Shown: piece after piece, positions 27,429 through 36,209 of the stretch
Numbering within the stretch: the first letter of the stretch is position 1
How the letters are laid out: each line of letters opens with the position of its first letter
Assembly: GCA_002841945.1 (NCBI GenBank)
Contig: PHBI01000038.1
Location: 1-41,723 of the forward strand
Direction of reading: 5' to 3'
Source of the DNA: Deltaproteobacteria bacterium HGW-Deltaproteobacteria-14
GTDB taxonomy: Bacteria > Myxococcota_A > UBA9042 > PHBI01
Length of the DNA stretch: 41,723 nucleotides
Notes under the pieces: generated by a model
What the model was told of the DNA's origin: nothing
Seen by the model: the letters and a program-made list of their open reading frames with translations, nothing else
Database searches by the model: none
Translations under genes and position numbers: made by a program

Positions 27429-30089
27429 CTAAATACTAGCGAACGGGTTCGGGGGGCGGGCGATGCGGCGCACGAGCCCCTCGACGACGTCGCTGGTCAT
27501 GGGCTTGCTCACCGCGACGTCGCAGTTCGGGAGCGCGTCGTCGTGAAGCGCAAGGTCGTCAGCGACCATCGCGACCACGGTCATGTTGCGGTCCCGGGCC
27601 AGCTCGTAGAACGCCGCGGCCGCCGCCGGGCCGCGACGGTTCAGCGCGGGCCACGACACCATGACGGCGTCGAAGGCCTGGCGCGCGATGAGCTCCTCGG
27701 CGGCCTCCACGTGGGTCACGGGGTAGACCAAGGCGTCGACCCGCTCGAGCTGGTGTGACGCGATGCGCTGGCTCAGCCCGTCGGGCTCGATCAGCAGGAT
27801 CCGCGGGCGGTCCTCGTCGACGTCGCCGACGTGGGACCGCGCTGCGAGCGCAGCGCGCACCAGCGGCACCAGGGTGTGGGTCCGGATCGGCTTGACGATC
27901 GAGGCGTCCGCGAGGCCGCTGTCGCTGCGCAGCTGGGTCAACGACGGTGAGCGCAAGAGCGCGATCGGGAGCCCGCGCAGCCCCGGCGCGTCGCGGATGT
28001 AGCGCAGCAGCGACACCTCGGAGCGAGAGAGCGCGACCTCGTCGAGCAGCACGGCGTCGAAGCGACGACCGACGCTCTCGATGGAGCTCTCCAGCGCGAC
28101 GACGGCGGCCTCCACCGACTCGAGCGCGGTGACCGCCCAGCCCGCGCCCTCGAGGTGCTGCGTGACGATCTCCAGCGCCCGGGGATGCTGCAGCACCACG
28201 AGGACCGCCAGCGCGCCGGCCTGTCCGTTCACCACCCGCTCCGGCACCCCGACGCCCTGGACGCGCTCCAGATCGACCTCGAACCAGAAGCGGCTCCCCT
28301 TGCCCGGCTCGCTCTCGCCGCCGATCTGCGCCCCCATCAGGTCGCAGAGCTGCTTCGAGATCGTCAGCCCGAGGCCGGTCCCGCCGTACTCGCGGGTCGT
28401 CGAGCCGTCGGCCTGGACGAACGCCTGGAAGAGCCCGGCGATCTTCTCCGGCGCCACGCCGATCCCCGTGTCGTGGACCTCGAAGCGGAACGTCCCCTCG
28501 CCGTCGTCGGACGCGAGCGGGGTCCAGCTCACGCGCGCATGCACCATGCCGCGGACGGTGAACTTCACCGCGTTGCCGACGAGGTTCGTCATCACCTGGC
28601 GCAGCCGCGTCGGATCCCCTCGCAACACCGTCGGGAGGCTCGCCGGGATCTCGAAGATCACCTCGAGCCCGCGCTTGTCGGCGCTGGTCGCCAACATCTC
28701 CGCGACGTCGTTGACGCAGGACTCCGGGCTGAACTCGACCTGCTCGACGTGCGCGCGCCCGGCCTCCATCTTCGAGAAGTCCAGGATGTCGTTGATGATC
28801 GACATCAAGGACTCGCCGGACTTCTGCAGCATGTCGATGTACTCGAGCTGCATCTCGTCGAGCGCCGTGTCCCGCAGCAGCGACACCATCCCGAGGACGC
28901 CGTTCATCGGCGTGCGGATCTCGTGAGACATGTTCGCGACGAACTCGCTCTTGAGGCGCGAGGCCTCCTCGCTCGCCTGGCGGGCACGCGCCACCTCGTT
29001 GAAGCGCTCGTTGAGGAGGAGCTGCTTGTACTCGAGCTCGTGGAAGGCGCGGGCGTTGTCGACAGCCATCCCGATGGTCGGCTCGAGGAACTCCGCCAGC
29101 TCCGTGAGGGAGGCGCGCTCACGCTCGGTGTGGATCGCCCGGAACGACAGATGGACGGCGCCGTGGTAGCCGCTGCGGCTCGGGAGCACCAGGTCGAGGA
29201 CCACGTCGTGGGCCGGGACGCCGGAGTCGTGGACCGACTCGCGCAGCCGACCGGACCCCGGGCGCTCGACCTCGGCGCTCACCACGGCGCGGGCGAAGCC
29301 GGCGATCTCGACGAGACACTGCCCGATGTCGACGAGCGCCCGCTGGATGTCGAGGTTTCTGTGGACGACCTCGCTGATGCGGTGCGCCGTCTTGAGCTTC
29401 TTGGCCTGGAGGCTCAGCTCCACGCGCGCCGCCTCGATCTCGCGATAGCGCAGCTGCAGGGTGGTGTTGGCCTCCTTCAGCTCCCGGGCCGCGGCCCGCG
29501 CCGAGAACGGCCGCGTGATCCAGCGACGGAGGAAGGCGAGCCGCCCGCCGCCCTTGGGCAACTTCACGTGGTAGCGCGCCCCCCGCACCGTCCACGTCAT
29601 CTCGACCTCGGCGTACGGCAGACCAAGCACCTTGGGCACGCCGCCGTTACCGCCGAGGGAGACGTGGAAGAACTCGGGGCACGGGGCGTAGCCCTCCTCG
29701 ACGTTGAGCTCGATCACGAGCTGCCGCTCGCCGACGACGAAGAGCTCGGGCTGGACGCAGGCGAACATCTGCTGACCGGCGCCATCCGGCCCGAAGAAGT
29801 ACTGGTAGAGCTCGAGCGGCGAGAACAAGAGCCGCGCCACGACCGACACCCCGCGGAGCGGCGGCGACGAGGTCCAGCGGCGGCCGATCTCGACGAGCTG
29901 GTCGGTCGTCCAGACGCGCCCGGCGTTCGCCATGAAGCGCACGAAGTCGGCCCAGTCGATGCGCTCGCCCTTCTTCTTGAAGTGCGACAGCGGCAAGCTG
30001 CAGCCCGCCACGAGCTGGTTCTCGTCGATCCCGTCCTTGCGCGCACGCAGGAAGAAGATCGCCAGGTTCTTGCAGGAGACCTCGTTCAT
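27429..30089 (-). CDS. Hybrid sensor histidine kinase with two degenerate receivers
   Basis: An 886-residue, apparently cytosolic kinase without membrane helices. Residues 1-180 form an N-terminal sensor region found in other deltaproteobacterial kinases but which I cannot name ([44 protein letters not shown]). A helical linker (195-240) leads to a GAF-like domain (about 240-350). The kinase core has the H-box [12 protein letters not shown] with H389, N-box NLVGNAVKF (502-510), G1 DTGIGV and G2 GGTGLGL. Receiver 1 (627-750) keeps D683 and K733 but lacks the N-terminal acidic pair (VVLQHP). Receiver 2 (762-882) has S812 where the phosphorylated Asp should be and keeps K862. Neither looks fully competent for phosphotransfer. 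It lies 45 nt after an acetolactate-synthase-like gene, so the two are probably co-transcribed. No DNA-binding output is present. Confidence 0.9.
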   Translation of the reverse strand: MNEVSCKNLAIFFLRARKDGIDENQLVAGCSLPLSHFKKKGERIDWADFVRFMANAGRVWTTDQLVEIGRRWTSSPPLRGVSVVARLLFSPLELYQYFFGPDGAGQQMFACVQPELFVVGERQLVIELNVEEGYAPCPEFFHVSLGGNGGVPKVLGLPYAEVEMTWTVRGARYHVKLPKGGGRLAFLRRWITRPFSARAAARELKEANTTLQLRYREIEAARVELSLQAKKLKTAHRISEVVHRNLDIQRALVDIGQCLVEIAGFARAVVSAEVERPGSGRLRESVHDSGVPAHDVVLDLVLPSRSGYHGAVHLSFRAIHTERERASLTELAEFLEPTIGMAVDNARAFHELEYKQLLLNERFNEVARARQASEEASRLKSEFVANMSHEIRTPMNGVLGMVSLLRDTALDEMQLEYIDMLQKSGESLMSIINDILDFSKMEAGRAHVEQVEFSPESCVNDVAEMLATSADKRGLEVIFEIPASLPTVLRGDPTRLRQVMTNLVGNAVKFTVRGMVHARVSWTPLASDDGEGTFRFEVHDTGIGVAPEKIAGLFQAFVQADGSTTREYGGTGLGLTISKQLCDLMGAQIGGESEPGKGSRFWFEVDLERVQGVGVPERVVNGQAGALAVLVVLQHPRALEIVTQHLEGAGWAVTALESVEAAVVALESSIESVGRRFDAVLLDEVALSRSEVSLLRYIRDAPGLRGLPIALLRSPSLTQLRSDSGLADASIVKPIRTHTLVPLVRAALAARSHVGDVDEDRPRILLIEPDGLSQRIASHQLERVDALVYPVTHVEAAEELIARQAFDAVMVSWPALNRRGPAAAAAFYELARDRNMTVVAMVADDLALHDDALPNCDVAVSKPMTSDVVEGLVRRIARPPNPFASI

Positions 30090-30134
30090 CGCGAGGCCCG
30101 GGAGTCGGCGTCGAGGCGAACGCTCACCGCATCG

Positions 30135-31862
30135 TCACTCCGGTCCCTCACCCTTACCCCCAAAGTGGCTGATCGTCTTGAAGCGGGGGTTGTTGGCGAA
30201 GGACGCCGTCGGGTCGGTGCGGATGTCGAGGACCGTCGGGACGTCGCTCCGCGCCACGTCCGAGCCGAGCCGCGCGAAGTCCTCCGCCGTGCGCAGGCAC
30301 ACCCCTCGCGCGCCCACCGCCTGAGCGAGGGCCGCGAAGTCGATGGGGGGACCGCCGCCCACCAGCGAGCGCCCGAAGATGTTCGTGAGCCCGTTCTCGA
30401 CCATGCGCGGGCGAGCGTCGTTGAGGATGGCGAAGACGACGCCGATCCGGTTCTCGACGCAGGTGGCGAGCTCGTTGCCGAACATCTGGAAGCCATAGTC
30501 CCCGCAGATGCTGACGACCGTCCGATCGGGGCGGGCGTACTTCACCCCGATGGCCGAGCCGATGCCCGAGCCCATCGACCCCAGCCCGAGGTGGGCGATG
30601 AAGCCATCGGAGTGGTCCACCTTGAGGTGATGGAGGGTGTGGAGCAGGTGCTCACCGATGTCGCAGGTGTAGACGGTGTCGGACGGGAACGTCACCTGAA
30701 GCAGCTCGACCACCTGCGCCGGGTGGAGCGGGCCGCGCCCGACCGCCGGCGTATAGGCGGCATAGCGGATGCCGGTGAGATCCGTCGCGGGGGGGCGCGC
30801 GCGCACCCGGGCCAGGATGTGGGGCAGGACCGCCTGCGCCGGGCCCACGATCCCGAGGTCGACCTGGTAGTTCTTGCCGATCTGCGACGAGTCGATGTCG
30901 ATCTGGATGAAGACGTCGGTCGCGAGCAGCGGGGTGCGCCAGTTGTTCGTCGCCGTCTCGCCGAAGCCGCAGCCGATGGCGAGGATCACGTCGGGGCCGG
31001 CCTCCACGTAGTCGTGGGCGGAGCTGTGCTCGCCGTAGCCGACGACCCCGAGGGCCAGCGGGCTGCGCTCGGGGAAGAGCCCTTTTGCCTTTGGTGTCGT
31101 GACCACCGGCATCTGCAGCGTCTCAGCCAGGATTCGCACCTGCGTACACGCCATGGGATGACGCGCGCCCGACCCAACGACGATGAGGCCGCGCCTGGCG
31201 GCCTGGAGATGCTGCGCCACGACGTCGATGAGGTCGTCGTCCATCGCGAAGCCGGTCGAGACGTTCGACGACATCTGCGTCGGGACGACGCGCTCATTGG
31301 CGACGTCGAGCGGGAGAGACAGGAATACGGGCCCCTGCCGCCCCGAGCGGGCGGTCGCGACGGCCCGGCGGACGACATTTGCCGCGCTGCGGGGATTGAC
31401 GATCTCGGCAGAATACTTCGTGACCGATCGGACCATCGCGATCGTGTCGAGCCCGTGTCGGCTGCCCTCTTGGAGGGCGCCGCGGCCGAAGTTCGTCTTC
31501 GGCACTTCCCCGCCGATCGCGATGACCGGAATGCCGTCGGCCTTGGCGGACGCCAGCCCGGTGATCGCGTTGGTGATGCCCGGGCCGCTGGTCATCAGGA
31601 CGCAGGCCATCGAGCGGCTCGCCAGGGCGTGCCCCGCCGCCATGAACAGCGCCCCGGTCTCGTGCCGGGTGTGGATCACGTGCAGGTCCGGCGCGTCGAT
31701 GAGGGCGTCGTAGACCGGGGCGATGGCGCCGCCGCAGATCCCGTAGAACGTGTCGATGCCGAGGTCGCGCAGGGTGTCGACGATGACGTCGGCGACTCGT
31801 TTGGGTTCTGTCTCGTCGGACACGACGGCCACGACGGGACCCTCTCTCTGGGCCACGCTCAT
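30135..31862 (-). CDS. ThDP-dependent enzyme of the acetolactate synthase family
   Basis: A 575-residue enzyme with the three-domain layout of acetolactate synthase, glyoxylate carboligase and related enzymes: an N-terminal PYR domain with catalytic E68 in TRHETGALFMAAGHA, a central nucleotide-binding-like domain (about 210-350), and a C-terminal PP domain with the ThDP/Mg motif from CGDYGFQM (453-460) to N481. E68, D455 and N481 are all present, so it should bind ThDP. There is no ilvN-like regulatory subunit next door, and the substrate-determining residues do not let me choose among acetolactate synthase, sulfoacetaldehyde acetyltransferase, oxalyl-CoA decarboxylase or benzoylformate decarboxylase types. 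ATG at 31862 follows GGGGGA. The hybrid kinase gene lies 45 nt downstream. Confidence 0.88.
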   Translation of the reverse strand: MSVAQREGPVVAVVSDETEPKRVADVIVDTLRDLGIDTFYGICGGAIAPVYDALIDAPDLHVIHTRHETGALFMAAGHALASRSMACVLMTSGPGITNAITGLASAKADGIPVIAIGGEVPKTNFGRGALQEGSRHGLDTIAMVRSVTKYSAEIVNPRSAANVVRRAVATARSGRQGPVFLSLPLDVANERVVPTQMSSNVSTGFAMDDDLIDVVAQHLQAARRGLIVVGSGARHPMACTQVRILAETLQMPVVTTPKAKGLFPERSPLALGVVGYGEHSSAHDYVEAGPDVILAIGCGFGETATNNWRTPLLATDVFIQIDIDSSQIGKNYQVDLGIVGPAQAVLPHILARVRARPPATDLTGIRYAAYTPAVGRGPLHPAQVVELLQVTFPSDTVYTCDIGEHLLHTLHHLKVDHSDGFIAHLGLGSMGSGIGSAIGVKYARPDRTVVSICGDYGFQMFGNELATCVENRIGVVFAILNDARPRMVENGLTNIFGRSLVGGGPPIDFAALAQAVGARGVCLRTAEDFARLGSDVARSDVPTVLDIRTDPTASFANNPRFKTISHFGGKGEGPE

Positions 31863-32022
31863 GTGATTGTCCCCCGCTATCGCAGCCTCCCCGGCGCCCA
31901 GAGCGTATCGCAGTCACCGCGGTCTGACCAGCCCCGTGGCGACTGGCGTCGGGAGCGTCGGGGTTGGCGCGGGGGCACGGGAGGTGTACGCACATCGGGC
32001 AAGCTCGGAGCGCGCGAGGGCT

Positions 32023-33003
32023 ATGGATAGGATCGGATGGGACGAGCTCTGGGGGGACGCGACGGCGCTCGACGCGGCGGTCGCGGCGACCCCTCGCATC
32101 GACCACTATTGCTCGTCGTCGGCGTGGACGTTGCCGGCGCGGGAGGCCTTCCACCCGCTCAACCCTCCCTTCGTCTACCGCTCGAGCGCGGGCTGGGCGG
32201 CGTTCTGCATGGGCCAGGCGCCAGCCGTCGGGCGCTACCTGGCGCCGCTCGAGTCGATCTGGGGGCTCGCCTGCCCGCTCCTCGGTGCCGCGTCCGAGCG
32301 GCTCGCCTACGACTTCTTCCGGACGACCTTCGCCCACCGCGCGAGCTGGGACGCCCTGTGGATCGGCGGGCTCCACCGCGAGTCGGCGATGTTGCGGGCG
32401 CTGGCGAGCCTCTTCCAGACGACGTGCTCGGTGCGCTGGGGACCCGAGACGAAGCGCTACGCCGCGGATCTCGCCGGCGGGTGGGATGGCTGGATGGGCC
32501 GCCGCTCGGCCCACTTCCGAGCCAACCTCCGGCGCTCCCTGCGGCAGGCCGAGCGCGACGGGGTCGAGTTCGAGCGGGTCGCGCCGGCGGCGGACGGCGA
32601 CCCCGGGGCCCTCTACGCCCGGGTGCTCGACGTCGAGCGGCGGAGCTGGAAGGGGATCGAGGACGCCGGCTTCGCGAGCGGCGGGATGCACGTCTTCTAC
32701 GACCGCACCTTCGCGCGGCTCGTCCCGGCCCAGGCGCTGCGGCTGATCGTGGCCCGGCGCGGGGGGGAGGACATCGGGTTCATCTTCGGCGGGGTGTTCA
32801 ACGGGACCTACCGCGGGCTCCAGATGAGCTTCGACGAGCGCTTCCGGCATCTGTCCCTCGGCAACGTGCTCCAGGGCAGGATGATCATGGCGCTGGCCGA
32901 GGAGGGGGTCGGCGTCTACGACCTCGGCTCCGAGATCGCGTACAAGGCGCGCTGGGCGGAGCCCGGGATCACCACCGTGACGCTGGTGGTCCTGCGTCGC
33001 TGA
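32023..33003 (+). CDS. CelD/BcsL-type GNAT acetyltransferase
   Basis: A 326-residue protein of the Acetyltransf_6 (CelD-like, double-GNAT) group. The first half (1-150) is a divergent GNAT-like domain. The second carries the recognisable part: HFRANLRRSLRQAERDGVEF, DVERRSWKG near 205, RLIVARRGGEDIGFIFGGVF, and FDERFRHLSLGNVLQGRMIM followed by GVGVYDLGSEIAYKARWA. Such proteins acylate amino sugars or peptidoglycan-like and exopolysaccharide substrates; the acceptor here is unknown. ATG at 32023 has GAGGG upstream; longer in-frame starts run into the divergent intergenic region. No signal peptide. The 160-nt region before it (31863-32022) must hold divergent promoters. Confidence 0.8.
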   Translation: MDRIGWDELWGDATALDAAVAATPRIDHYCSSSAWTLPAREAFHPLNPPFVYRSSAGWAAFCMGQAPAVGRYLAPLESIWGLACPLLGAASERLAYDFFRTTFAHRASWDALWIGGLHRESAMLRALASLFQTTCSVRWGPETKRYAADLAGGWDGWMGRRSAHFRANLRRSLRQAERDGVEFERVAPAADGDPGALYARVLDVERRSWKGIEDAGFASGGMHVFYDRTFARLVPAQALRLIVARRGGEDIGFIFGGVFNGTYRGLQMSFDERFRHLSLGNVLQGRMIMALAEEGVGVYDLGSEIAYKARWAEPGITTVTLVVLRR

Positions 33004-33055
33004 CGCCCACCCTCGCGCGGTGGCGAGGACGCGCCTGGCGGCGGGGAGATGTGCG

Positions 33056-33085
33056 TTGACAAGGCTCGGAACGGCAAAGTAGAAG
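33056..33085 (+). promoter_or_regulatory. Strong promoter with predicted leaderless start
   Basis: TTGACA (33056-33061, perfect -35), an 18-nt spacer and TAGAAG (33080-33085, four of six). Only 7 nt separate the -10 box from the ATG at 33093, so transcription would begin at or next to the A of the start codon. No Shine-Dalgarno sequence can fit, which suggests a leaderless mRNA. Confidence 0.55.
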
Positions 33086-33092
33086 CCGTTGC

Positions 33093-34412
33093 ATGTCCGA
33101 CAGGCGCACCGGTGGCCGAGACCCCGAGCTCCCCGCTCTGGAAGAGCAGCCCCTCAACGTGCTCTCGTACGAGCGGGGTCGGCTGCGGCAGGCGCTGCCC
33201 AAGGTCGTCGGGCGCTGCATGTCGTACTCGGCGATGACCTGCTTCGACGAGTCCCTGGTGGCGTCGGTGTACCGCTTCTACGGGCTCGAGGTGGACGTCG
33301 CCACCGCCGAGACCGAGATCCTCGAGGACGAGTCCGAGCGCGTGCGCTTCTTCCCGTGGTTTCTGTGGGACTGGCGGGTGGACGACGGCGCGACGATCGG
33401 CGAGCGCTTCCTGCGCGAGTCGGAGCTGTCGCCGTGGGAGGCGCGGATGGTCGAGGGGCTGTGCCACTCGTACGTCGGCTTCTACGAGGTCGTGTCGCAC
33501 GACGCGACGACGGTCCACCTGGTGGACATGGCGACCGGCGAGGCGCTGGAGATCCAGGACGACGCGCTCGCGGCCGATCTGGGCGACACCCAGATCCTGC
33601 AGGCCCGGCTCGTGAAGACCGGCGAGCCAGACGAGGGCCTGGCCTTGGTCGACGCGGTGTACGCCGCGCTGCCCGGCGAGGCGCGGACGGCGGTGAAGCT
33701 CGAGCTCGAGAGCCTGCTCGGCGACGCGCACCGGCCCGAGCACCTGCTGAAGGCCTACGCCCCGGAGATGCTGGACTTCGCCGACCACCTGATCGACTCC
33801 CTCGGGCAGCCGCCGATCGCGGAGAACGCGGACGGCGAGGAGCTCGTGCTGGTGCGCACCGTGCTGCGCCCGACGGACGGCCTGATCGTCGCTGCGGCCC
33901 TCGCGCGTGAGGTCGAGGGGGTGGCGGAGATCGAGACGCGCCTGTGGATGGTCCGCACCCAGGATCGCTCGCTCGGCTTCATCGACGGCCGGGATCCACA
34001 GCGGGTCGCGATCGGCGCCAACACGCTGTCGCGGCACGAGGCGCTGGTGGGGTGGCTCACCGAGCTGACCGGGGTGGCGGCGACCCCGCTCAAGACGGTC
34101 GAGGACTTCGGGCGCGCGGTCCAGCGCTGGGCCGAGCGTGGCGGCGGCGACCCGTGGCTCATCGCGGACCCCGAGGTGCGCGCGGCGGTGGGTGACTGGT
34201 TCGCGGCGTGGACGCGGCAGTGGCTCGACATGCCCCACGCGGCGCTGGGCGAGCGGACCCCGCGCGAGGCGGTGCGCGAGCCCGGCGGGCGGGCCCAGGT
34301 CGAGGGGATGGTCGCGCGCTTCGAGGATCTGCTGCTCGGCGAGCTGGGCGCGGTGCAGGAGCTGCGCCTCGAGAGCCTGCGCGCCGAGCTCGGGCTCCTG
34401 CGCAAGGGCTGA
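33093..34412 (+). CDS. Cytosolic protein of unknown function (SEC-C/UPF0149-associated type) with DUF2384-like tail
   Basis: A 439-residue protein without signal or membrane helices. The N-terminal third contains a conserved block RVRFFPWFLWDW followed by RFLRESELSPWEAR and SYVGFYEVV, which I recall from bacterial proteins carrying or lacking a C-terminal SEC-C zinc motif; no SEC-C Cys cluster is present here. The middle has a beta-strand core (TTVHLVDMATGEALEIQDD). The end, WFAAWTRQWLDMPHAALGER followed by TPREAV, resembles the MbcA/ParS/Xre (DUF2384) C-terminal motif also found in non-toxin proteins of this group. It is expressed from a promoter at 33056-33085 with essentially no leader. 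Role unknown. Confidence 0.75.
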   Translation: MSDRRTGGRDPELPALEEQPLNVLSYERGRLRQALPKVVGRCMSYSAMTCFDESLVASVYRFYGLEVDVATAETEILEDESERVRFFPWFLWDWRVDDGATIGERFLRESELSPWEARMVEGLCHSYVGFYEVVSHDATTVHLVDMATGEALEIQDDALAADLGDTQILQARLVKTGEPDEGLALVDAVYAALPGEARTAVKLELESLLGDAHRPEHLLKAYAPEMLDFADHLIDSLGQPPIAENADGEELVLVRTVLRPTDGLIVAAALAREVEGVAEIETRLWMVRTQDRSLGFIDGRDPQRVAIGANTLSRHEALVGWLTELTGVAATPLKTVEDFGRAVQRWAERGGGDPWLIADPEVRAAVGDWFAAWTRQWLDMPHAALGERTPREAVREPGGRAQVEGMVARFEDLLLGELGAVQELRLESLRAELGLLRKG

Positions 34413-34422
34413 GCCGCGAGGC

Positions 34423-34686
34423 CTAGATCGGGTCCGGGACCTCGCCCTCGCCGAGCTCGAAGTACTTGCAGAAGGCGATCTGGCCGTCGTCGGTGATCGC
34501 CTGCCACGGGCCGATCAGGGTCGGGTTCGGATAGCCGAGGGAGCAGCGCAGGGCGCTGACGCGGTCGGCCGGGACGACGTGGGCGCACGCCGCACAGCGA
34601 AAACGCAGGCCGAAGGCCCGGGCCTCGGCGAGGAAGCGGGCGTTGGCCGCGGCGGGATCGGCGGCGTCCTCGGGGCGGGGCTTCAC
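34423..34686 (-). CDS. Small Cys-rich protein, putative zinc-binding
   Basis: An 87-residue protein that starts with GTG at 34686, overlapping the stop of the upstream gene as GTGA (34683-34686), so it is translationally coupled. It has a CAAC pair (FRCAACAHVVP) and two further Cys (RCSLGYP and FCKYFELG), enough for one zinc site. The frame is the only open one with protein-like composition, and it ends 10 nt from the convergent 33093 gene. Not recognised as a known family; the short length and GTG start explain why it could be missed. Confidence 0.7.
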   Translation of the reverse strand: MKPRPEDAADPAAANARFLAEARAFGLRFRCAACAHVVPADRVSALRCSLGYPNPTLIGPWQAITDDGQIAFCKYFELGEGEVPDPI

Positions 34687-35435
34687 GGGGCGGGGGCCGC
34701 GTCGAAGCGGCGCGTCTGCTCGCGCAGCGCCGTCTGCTGGTCCGGCGTCACCACCCGGCGCGCGGCCCGGGTGTGGAGCGCGCGGCGGGAGTCGGCGTCG
34801 GTGGCCAGCTCGGCGGCGATCCACGGGGCGAGGAAGCCCTCGTCGCCGAGGGTGGGGAGCAGCTCGAGGGCCTCGTCGCGGCGGCCCGCCTCGAGCAGCA
34901 GCAGCGCCGAGAACGCACGCAGCGCGGCGGTGTCCGCGCCACCGACCCCGCGCCCGACGGCGATGGCGGCGTCGGGGTCGCCGGCGCGGCACGCCGTCAG
35001 GGCGAGGGCCGCGGCGAGCTCGGGGCGCGGCTCGAACGCCTCGTCGCCGATGCGCAGCAGCGCGTCCCGGCCGAACACGTGGCGCGACAGGAAGCGCTGC
35101 GCCCGCTTGGGATCGACCTCCGCGTCCTCGCCGGTCGGGTGGAAGACGCGCGCCGCCTCGGCGAAGAGCGGCGCGAGCACCCTCTCGAAGCGCGCGTGGG
35201 CGGCCGCGAAGGCCTTCTGATCGCGGGCGCGGTCGAGGGCGCGGAAGGCCCCCGCGACGGCGCGCTGCTCGCGGATCGGGTCCTTCGGGCCGGGGAGCCC
35301 CTCGAGCAGGGCGCAGGCGCTCACGCCGCAGAGCGGGCGCGCGGGCGACGGCGCGGCGGCGCCCGCTTCGCCGAGGGAGCCGAGGGCCAGAGAGAGCGCG
35401 AGCGCGCTGGCGAGGAGGGGGTGAGGTGAGCGCAT
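34683..35435 (-). CDS. Secreted helical protein of unknown function
   Basis: A 250-residue protein with a Sec signal (RSPHPLLASALALSLALGS, cleavage near AGA-AA) and no lipobox Cys at the cleavage site. The mature part has two early Cys (PLCGVSACALLEGL) that may pair, then is Ala/Leu/Arg-rich and entirely helical, with a TPR-like run (ALRAFSALLLLEAGRRDEAL). ATG at 35435 is chosen for the signal peptide; the upstream Shine-Dalgarno sequence is weak, and longer in-frame starts exist. The downstream Cys-rich mini-gene is coupled to it. It diverges from the PEGA-domain gene at 35517, about 80 nt away. Confidence 0.72.
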   Translation of the reverse strand: MRSPHPLLASALALSLALGSLGEAGAAAPSPARPLCGVSACALLEGLPGPKDPIREQRAVAGAFRALDRARDQKAFAAAHARFERVLAPLFAEAARVFHPTGEDAEVDPKRAQRFLSRHVFGRDALLRIGDEAFEPRPELAAALALTACRAGDPDAAIAVGRGVGGADTAALRAFSALLLLEAGRRDEALELLPTLGDEGFLAPWIAAELATDADSRRALHTRAARRVVTPDQQTALREQTRRFDAAPAP

Positions 35436-35480
35436 GACCGGCCAGAGTGACGTGACGACAGCGCACAACGCCGCCGGAGC

Positions 35481-35489
35481 TGGCATAAT
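35481..35489 (+). promoter_or_regulatory. Extended -10 promoter of the PEGA-domain gene
   Basis: TGGCATAAT is a near-perfect extended -10 (TGn then CATAAT, five of six) about 28 nt before the GTG start at 35517. No -35 match is evident at the right spacing. GGAG at 35502-35505 would lie in the short leader. Confidence 0.5.
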
Positions 35490-35516
35490 GCCCATCCACC
35501 CGGAGTTGTCACGCCT

Positions 35517-36209
35517 GTGCATCGCTCTCTCGTCAGCCTCCTGCTCGCCCTGCCGCTGCTGCTCACGGCCGGCACCACCGACTACGTCCGGGTCAGCCTC
35601 GAGCCCCCGGCGCCGTCCCCGTTTCGAAGCATCTCGTATGAGGTGACGCGGCGCGCGCCCGCCACGACGGCGGTTCACCGGCGCCTGCTCCCGGGGGACG
35701 CCGAGAGCCTCCACGGCCTCGGCCTGCTCACCGAGGAGGAGGCGGCGACCGTCGACACCCTGGTGCGCGACACCGACGCCATGTCGCTCCCCGACGCCGC
35801 GCCGCCGACCCCGCTCCTCGGGCAGCTCACCTGGGTCGTCTCGCTGCGGGTCGACGGGGTCGCTCACGAGTTCCGCTGCACCGCACCAGAAAACCTTAAA
35901 GACAGGCGATACTTCAAACTTATTGACGGTGTGCGTCGCAGCGTAAAGGCCGTCACCGGCGAGCTCCCCTTCCGCAACGTCTTCTACGAGCCCGACCGCC
36001 GCGGCTGGGTCAACGTCATCAGCGTCCCGGCGTCGAGGGTCGTCATCGACGGCTTCGACACCCAGCTCGAGACGCCGCTCTATCACTACGAGCTGGCCTC
36101 CGGGCTCCACACCATCCAGCTCACCTCCGAGGACGGCCGCTTCACCCGAGACTACCAGGTGAAGGTCGAGCCCGGCGGGACCACGCACCTGCGCGTCGAC
36201 CTCCGTTAG
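35517..36209 (+). CDS. Secreted PEGA-domain protein
   Basis: A 230-residue protein starting with GTG (the nearby ATG at 35488 is in another frame), with a short Sec signal (LVSLLLALPLLLTAG). The central part (20-155) is not recognised; the C-terminal 70 residues (WVNVISVPASRVVIDG, then LASGLHTIQLTSEDGRF and YQVKVEPGGTTHLRVDL) fit a PEGA domain, a small beta domain found in envelope proteins of many bacteria. Codons 122-145 (35880-35951, around ENLKDRRYFKLIDG) switch to AT-rich codons such as AAA, CTT, ATT, AGG and GTA, unlike the rest of the gene. The frame stays open throughout. Role unknown. Confidence 0.8.
   Translation: MHRSLVSLLLALPLLLTAGTTDYVRVSLEPPAPSPFRSISYEVTRRAPATTAVHRRLLPGDAESLHGLGLLTEEEAATVDTLVRDTDAMSLPDAAPPTPLLGQLTWVVSLRVDGVAHEFRCTAPENLKDRRYFKLIDGVRRSVKAVTGELPFRNVFYEPDRRGWVNVISVPASRVVIDGFDTQLETPLYHYELASGLHTIQLTSEDGRFTRDYQVKVEPGGTTHLRVDLR

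Noticed and set aside
30135..31862. Naming the ThDP enzyme ilvB
   Set aside because: Cofactor residues match the broad family, but there is no ilvN or ilvC neighbour and the substrate residues do not single out acetolactate synthase.
34190..34330. Toxin-antitoxin antitoxin suggested by the DUF2384-like tail of the 33093 protein
   Set aside because: The protein is far too long, has no Xre DNA-binding domain, and no RES-type toxin gene is adjacent.
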